Part shown: in pieces, positions 5,641 to 10,218 of the stretch | How the letters are laid out: every line of letters starts with the position of its first letter | How positions within the stretch are numbered: position 1 is the first letter of the stretch | NCBI GenBank assembly: GCA_946480995.1 | Contig: CAMLMF010000051.1 | Span: 1-10,218 of the forward strand | Reading direction: 5' to 3' | DNA length: 10,218 nt | Source of the DNA: an uncultured Bdellovibrio sp. | Lineage (GTDB): Bacteria; Bdellovibrionota; Bdellovibrionia; Bdellovibrionales; Bdellovibrionaceae | Notes under the pieces: model-generated | What the model saw: only the letters and a program-made list of their open reading frames with translations | What the model was told of the DNA's origin: nothing | The model's database searches: none | Program-made: the position numbers and the translations under genes

Positions 5641-6369
5641 TTACCAAGCTCCGCCAAACTTAAAGGCCAGAGTGTCTTGGGGAAGTTCGCTGGCGCGATC
5701 CCATTTGATCTGTAAGTGATTGTATTCAACACCAAAGGAAAAACCTTTGCCGTAAGTACTTAGGCCGAGGGCATAGTATTGATGAACACCATTATCTTTG
5801 TAGGGCCCGAAGTTGCCGGCCGTGTTTGTCACGGCAGTTGAAACTTCATGGGATTCATAGATGTACGAGAAATACGGAACGATCCCTTGTGTTTTGTAAC
5901 CCAGGCTGACTCCAGCCTGGGATGTTGTTACCTCTGATTTTGCGTGAACCCCCGACGAATTCGAAGTTTCAACGCTGCGGTTGTTGCTAAAGGCTCCATG
6001 TAAGCTTGCGACCCAAGTGTCAGCTTCTGCTCCGTGATTTAAGAATTGGTAGCGCAAGCCCAATAAATTGCTGTCCATAAATACTTCGGTCGCCTGAAAT
6101 ACGGCAAGGTGTGCGTCCAAGCCCAGTTGACTTAAATTCATAACTTCATTGCTGCCGTCGTTGAAAACCAAGGTTCTGTCGGGGGGATTTGAGGAGCTAT
6201 TGCTAAGAATTGTCACCTTTGTTGGCGTAGAAAGTGAAATGTGGGCACTACCGCCCCATTGCTGATCTGCGACGATGGGCGTTGCGAAGTGCGCCGAGGG
6301 AAAGCGAATCGTGTGACCGCAGCCTATAGAAAAAAAACCTAAGAATATAGAAATAATAAGTATTTTCAT
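5641..6369 (-). CDS. Probable outer-membrane lipoprotein, beta-strand-rich, unknown function
   Basis: I do not recognise the family. The 242-residue product begins with a short signal peptide (MK, then a hydrophobic run) ending in SIGC, so Cys17 is a likely lipidation site. The lipobox is imperfect because Ser, not Leu, is at -3. After a Ser/Asn/Thr-rich region, the second half shows alternating polar and hydrophobic residues typical of membrane beta-strands. Examples are TWVASLHGAF, GIVPYFSYIYES, YYALGLSTYG and FSFGVEYNHLQI. The chain ends in AFKFGGAW; a terminal aromatic residue is typical of BAM-assembled outer-membrane proteins. I infer a small barrel or barrel-like surface lipoprotein. 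No enzyme motif is visible. ATG 6369 has only a close AAGG or a more distant TAGG as ribosome-binding site, and no other Met start is available. It is followed by the kinase gene on the same strand after 168 bases. Confidence 0.7.
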   Translation of the reverse strand: MKILIISIFLGFFSIGCGHTIRFPSAHFATPIVADQQWGGSAHISLSTPTKVTILSNSSSNPPDRTLVFNDGSNEVMNLSQLGLDAHLAVFQATEVFMDSNLLGLRYQFLNHGAEADTWVASLHGAFSNNRSVETSNSSGVHAKSEVTTSQAGVSLGYKTQGIVPYFSYIYESHEVSTAVTNTAGNFGPYKDNGVHQYYALGLSTYGKGFSFGVEYNHLQIKWDRASELPQDTLAFKFGGAW

Positions 6370-6765
6370 ACCTTAAGCCTAGCCAGCGGATTTCTGGTTG
6401 CCTAGTGGAAAGAGCTTTTTAAGGTCGCAAACTTTAGTAAAAATCGAAGGATCTGATGTAAAAATGTGGCGCTCTGCTGTTAGTGAGGGCTTTTGGGTTG
6501 AGTTGTTAGTAATCCACGTTCGAGTAAAAATAACGCATCGCAAGTATGGTGTTTTGAGCAAATTTTCCAAGCGTCCCACTCCTTCTGAAAACTCACCAAA
6601 GTTATTATAATCACTTGCTTTCCTTAAAACTTACGGTACTTTAGGTAGCTTATCTTTATTTAATGTGGGCCTTGGACTATTCCCCCCGAAGCGAATATCC
6701 GATTTTTCAAACTCTATTTCGTCGTGAAAAAAAATCGCGCGAAGTGCAGAGCATGGGAGAGTAAA
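6370..6765. other. 396-base divergent intergenic region before rpoB
   Basis: This region separates the minus-strand lipoprotein gene from rpoB. Short open frames exist on both strands (about 66-70 codons) but have no ribosome-binding site or protein-like composition, so I do not call genes. The right half holds the rpoB promoter candidate (6583-6611) and an A/U-rich leader. In that leader CGATTTTT (6700-6707) can pair with AAAAATCG (6730-6737), with a smaller TTTC/GAAA stem inside. No T-tract follows, so it is not a terminator. The left half (6370-6580) should contain the lipoprotein gene's promoter, but I could not identify convincing boxes. Confidence 0.6.
6583..6611 (+). promoter_or_regulatory. 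Candidate rpoB promoter
   Basis: A perfect TATAAT at 6606-6611 lies 17 bases after TTCTGA (6583-6588), which matches the -35 consensus at only three of six bases. Transcription would start near 6618 and give a leader of about 148 bases. rpoB needs a promoter in this region because the genes upstream point the other way and strong terminators follow rplL. Confidence 0.45.
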
Positions 6766-9700
6766 TTGGAAAGAACTCCAGTTACGGCTTCTAACATTCG
6801 AGTTAGAAAGTCTTTTGCAAAAAACAAGCAAGTCATTGATATCCCAAATCTGATTGAATTGCAGAAATCTTCTTACGAAGCTTTCATTCAAAAAGATATG
6901 GATCCAGATCGCCGTGGCGAAGCTGGTCTTAATGGCGTTTTCAAATCTGTATTCCCAATTACAGATTTCAACAACACAGCCAACCTTGAGTTTGTCTCTT
7001 ACACTCTCGAGCCAGCTAAGTACGATGTCGACGAATGCCGTCAACGTGGTATGACTTTCGCTGCGCCTATCAAGGTGACTCTTCGTCTGATCGTATTCGA
7101 TGTTGACGAAGAAACTGAAGCACGTTCAATCCGCGACGTGAAAGAACAAGAAGTTTATTTGGGCGAAATCCCATTGATGACTGCGAACGGTTCTTTCATC
7201 ATCAACGGTACAGAGCGCGTTGTTGTTTCTCAGTTGCACAGATCTCCGGGCGTATTCTTTGACCACGATGGTGGTAAGAACAATGCTTCTGGTAAATTGA
7301 TCTACTCTGCACGTGTGATTCCTTACCGTGGTTCTTGGTTGGATGCTGAATTCGATCAAAAAGATTTGATCCACGTACGTATCGATCGCCGTCGTAAATT
7401 CCCTGTAACAATCCTTTTGAAGGCGCTTGGTTACAATGCAGAACAATTGCTTGAATACTTCTACGATCTTGATGAAGTTTATGCTCGCGGCGGAAAACTT
7501 TTCCGTAAACTTGATATCGAAAGAATGTCAGGTCAAAGAGCACTTGCTGATATCGTAGATCCTAAATCGGGTGAGGCGCTTGTAAAAGCAGGTCGTCGTA
7601 TCACTCGTGCGATCGTTAAAAAAATTAAAGATCTTAACATCACTGAGCTTGAAGTTGAACCAAACGACCTTGAAGGTAAAGTTTTGGCGAAGCCTCTTAT
7701 CGATGAATCTACTGGGGAAATCATTGCTGACGCCAATGCAGAATTAAATGCGGCGATCATCAAAAGAGCTCTCGATGCAGGCATCGAAAGCTTCTTCATG
7801 ATCTTCTTCGACGGTTTGACTGTTGGTCCTTACCTTCGCAACACGTTGTTGGTTGATAAAGTAACTAACAAAGAAGAATCATTGATTGAAATCTACAAAC
7901 GCCTTCGTCCTGGTGAGCCTCCAACTTTGGAAGCAGCTACGACATTCTTCGGTCGTTTGTTCTTCGATCCAGAAACTTATGACTTATCTGAAGTTGGTCG
8001 TATCAAGATCAATCACAGATTCGGCATTTCTATGGACGAGTGCCCACCATCGCACAGAACACTGACTCATAAAGATATCTTGAGCACTATTAAAACTTTG
8101 ATCGACCTAAAAAACGGTCGCGGCGTTATCGATGATATCGATCACTTGGGTAATCGTCGTGTTCGTTCAGTAGGTGAGTTGCTTGAGAATCAATACCGTA
8201 TCGGTCTAGTTCGTATGGAGCGCGCGATTCGTGAGCGTATGTCTCTTCAAGACGTTGAGACAATGATGCCGCACGATCTAGTGAATGCTAAACCAGTGAA
8301 TGCAGTTGTAAAAGAATTCTTCGGATCTTCACAATTGTCTCAGTTCATGGACCAAACAAATCCGTTGTCAGAGATCACGCACAAACGTCGTTTGTCTGCT
8401 CTTGGACCCGGCGGTTTGACTCGTGATCGCGCTGGTTTCGAAGTACGTGACGTACATCCAACGCATTACGGTCGTATCTGTCCAATTGAAACTCCAGAGG
8501 GACCAAACATCGGTTTGATCGCATCTTTGGCGACATACGCACGTATCAACAACTATGGTTTCATTGAGACTCCATACCGTAAAGTTGATCAAGGCAGTGT
8601 TTCTAAAGACATCAACTACTTATCTGCTCTTGAAGAGGCGGGTCACCACATTGCTCCGGCAGCACGTGACGAAGCTGGAAACAAAGCGATTCAAACGGCT
8701 ACGACGATCACTCGTCGTGACGGTGAGTACGAAATCGTAGATAAAGACAAAGTTGCTTTGATGGACGTTTCTCCATCACAACTAGTTTCTATCGCGGCGT
8801 CTTTGATTCCGTTCCTAGAGCATGACGATGCCAATCGTGCCCTGATGGGTTCGAACATGCAACGTCAAGCGGTTCCATTATTGCGTTCACGCGCGCCACT
8901 TGTTGGTACAGGCGTTGAGCGCTTGGTTGCACGTGACTCTGGTACATCGGTCGTTGCACAAAACGACGGTATCGTTGAAGAAGTCGATGCATCTCGTATC
9001 GTAGTTCGTCGCTTTGCAAAAGGCGGAGAACTTGGTGCGAACGTAGACATCTACAATTTGACGAAGTACCAACGTACAAATCAAAATACATGCTTCAATC
9101 AAAAACCAATCGTAACTGTTGGTGACAAGGTTTCAAAAAGCGACATCATCGCTGACGGACCTTCAACTGAGCTTGGCGAGTTGGCATTGGGACAAAACAT
9201 CCTCGTGGCTTTCACTCCTTGGCAAGGTTACAACTTCGAGGATTCGATCCTTATTTCTGAGCGTTTGTTGAAAGACGACGTTTACACATCTATCCACATC
9301 GAAGAGTTCGAGTGCGTAGCGCGTGACACGAAATTAGGTAAAGAAGAGATCACTCGCGATATCGCTAACGTAGGTGAAGAGGCTCTTAAAGACCTCGACA
9401 GCTCTGGTATCATCCGCGTGGGCGCGGAAGTTCGTCCAGGCTTCATCCTAGTTGGTAAAGTAACACCAAAAGGTGAAACTCAATTGTCTCCTGAAGAAAA
9501 ACTTTTGCGCGCGATCTTCGGTGAAAAAGCCGGCGACGTTCGTGATACCTCGCTTCGTGCGCCATCAGGCGTTTACGGAACAGTTATCGACGCACAAGTT
9601 TACTCTCGTGAAGGCGCAGACCGCGATGAGCGTTTGTCTTTAATCATCGAAGAGAAAAAGCGTAAACTTGAAAAAGACTTGGCTGTAGAGCAAAACGTTA

Positions 9701-10218
9701 TCAAAAATAACGCGATCTCTAAACTTCGTGACATCTTAGTGGGTAAAATCACTACAGGCGTTCTATTAAACGAAGACGGAAGCCAAAAACTTTTGAACAA
9801 AGGTCAAGAGATCACAGAGGCGGATCTAGAAACAGTTCCATTCGAATTGTTGAACTACATCCCACTTGATTCTGATCTAGAGTTCCAAGTGAACAAAATC
9901 ATCGACAATGCTCGTAACCAACTTGACGCTGTTAAATTGGTATTCAACGAGAAGATCGATCGCCTTCGTAAAGGTGACGAGCTTCCTCCAGGCGTTATCA
10001 AAATGGTTAAAGTTTACGTCGCTATTAAACGTAAAATGCAAGTCGGTGACAAATTCGCCGGCCGCCACGGAAATAAAGGTGTCGTTTCTAAAGTATTACC
10101 TGCGGAAGACATGCCTTACCTAGCGGACGGTTCACCGGTTGACATGGTTCTGAATCCACTGGGCGTTCCTTCTCGTATGAACATCGGGCAAATTCTCGAG
10201 GTGCATTTGGGTTGGGCT
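6766..10218 (+). CDS. rpoB: DNA-directed RNA polymerase subunit beta, 5' part (partial)
   Basis: The beta subunit forms, with beta', the catalytic centre of RNA polymerase. The open frame runs 1151 codons to the window edge without a stop. By alignment from memory with E. coli, roughly the last 230-250 residues are missing. Landmarks appear in order. [11 protein letters not shown] at 520-530 begins the rifampicin pocket, with Q526, D529, H539 and S544 in sensitive-type form. Next is [20 protein letters not shown]. The catalytic-site lysines K1096 and K1104 lie in [12 protein letters not shown], and [11 protein letters not shown] is near the edge. The start is TTG 6766, giving [17 protein letters not shown], with GGGAGA at 6755-6760 five bases before it. 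No ATG fits, and the upstream in-frame GTG at 6724 has no ribosome-binding site. It stands apart from rplL, unlike the usual operon. Confidence 0.98.
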   Translation, partial: MERTPVTASNIRVRKSFAKNKQVIDIPNLIELQKSSYEAFIQKDMDPDRRGEAGLNGVFKSVFPITDFNNTANLEFVSYTLEPAKYDVDECRQRGMTFAAPIKVTLRLIVFDVDEETEARSIRDVKEQEVYLGEIPLMTANGSFIINGTERVVVSQLHRSPGVFFDHDGGKNNASGKLIYSARVIPYRGSWLDAEFDQKDLIHVRIDRRRKFPVTILLKALGYNAEQLLEYFYDLDEVYARGGKLFRKLDIERMSGQRALADIVDPKSGEALVKAGRRITRAIVKKIKDLNITELEVEPNDLEGKVLAKPLIDESTGEIIADANAELNAAIIKRALDAGIESFFMIFFDGLTVGPYLRNTLLVDKVTNKEESLIEIYKRLRPGEPPTLEAATTFFGRLFFDPETYDLSEVGRIKINHRFGISMDECPPSHRTLTHKDILSTIKTLIDLKNGRGVIDDIDHLGNRRVRSVGELLENQYRIGLVRMERAIRERMSLQDVETMMPHDLVNAKPVNAVVKEFFGSSQLSQFMDQTNPLSEITHKRRLSALGPGGLTRDRAGFEVRDVHPTHYGRICPIETPEGPNIGLIASLATYARINNYGFIETPYRKVDQGSVSKDINYLSALEEAGHHIAPAARDEAGNKAIQTATTITRRDGEYEIVDKDKVALMDVSPSQLVSIAASLIPFLEHDDANRALMGSNMQRQAVPLLRSRAPLVGTGVERLVARDSGTSVVAQNDGIVEEVDASRIVVRRFAKGGELGANVDIYNLTKYQRTNQNTCFNQKPIVTVGDKVSKSDIIADGPSTELGELALGQNILVAFTPWQGYNFEDSILISERLLKDDVYTSIHIEEFECVARDTKLGKEEITRDIANVGEEALKDLDSSGIIRVGAEVRPGFILVGKVTPKGETQLSPEEKLLRAIFGEKAGDVRDTSLRAPSGVYGTVIDAQVYSREGADRDERLSLIIEEKKRKLEKDLAVEQNVIKNNAISKLRDILVGKITTGVLLNEDGSQKLLNKGQEITEADLETVPFELLNYIPLDSDLEFQVNKIIDNARNQLDAVKLVFNEKIDRLRKGDELPPGVIKMVKVYVAIKRKMQVGDKFAGRHGNKGVVSKVLPAEDMPYLADGSPVDMVLNPLGVPSRMNIGQILEVHLGWA

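Noticed and set aside
6379..6610. Short open frames on both strands upstream of rpoB
   Set aside because: They overlap each other, lack ribosome-binding sites and show no protein-like pattern.
8320..8400. Thr531 in rpoB, where E. coli has Asn518 in the rifampicin region
   Set aside because: Thr at this place is common in many bacteria (for example Bacillus-type beta), and the main resistance positions are the sensitive type.

Overview
This window looks like a chromosomal core-gene region from a Bdellovibrio-like bacterium (Bdellovibrionota, formerly Deltaproteobacteria). I base that on the look of the proteins, the moderate GC content, and genes such as the GAF histidine kinase and the outer-membrane lipoprotein. 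The genus is an inference from memory and was not searched. Most of the window is highly conserved translation and transcription machinery.

Layout. Positions 1-359 hold the 3' end of tuf (EF-Tu), followed by a hairpin and tRNA-Trp(CCA) at 461-536. Then secE (565-942), nusG (954-1487), rplK (1579-2001) and rplA (2014-2721) run on the + strand. After a terminator and a structured, L10-leader-like RNA (about 2776-2946) come rplJ (2954-3481) and rplL (3542-3910). A strong terminator (3937-3969) ends this block. The order tuf-trpT-secE-nusG-rplKAJL is the classical bacterial one.

Break in the cluster. In most bacteria rpoBC follows rplL within the same operon. Here about 2.86 kb separates rplL from rpoB. 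The gap holds a palindromic, REP-like intergenic block, a second bidirectional hairpin and a convergent terminator. It also holds two minus-strand genes: a soluble GAF-HisKA-HATPase sensor kinase (5472-4246) and a probable surface or outer-membrane lipoprotein (6369-5641). rpoB then starts on the + strand from a TTG codon at 6766, after a 396-bp divergent intergenic region with its own promoter-like site. It runs off the window end at codon 1151.

How the genes work together. EF-Tu, tRNA-Trp, L11, L1, L10 and L7/L12 serve translation elongation; L11, L10 and L7/L12 form the ribosomal stalk region that recruits EF-Tu and EF-G. SecE is part of the SecYEG translocon. NusG binds RNA polymerase, whose beta subunit is rpoB. 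Hairpins after tuf, nusG, rplA and rplL divide the cluster into segments that may be expressed at different levels. The rplJ leader is where L10-L12 autoregulation would act. The kinase and lipoprotein have no evident link to this machinery. I see no CRISPR array, transposase, phage gene or defence system.
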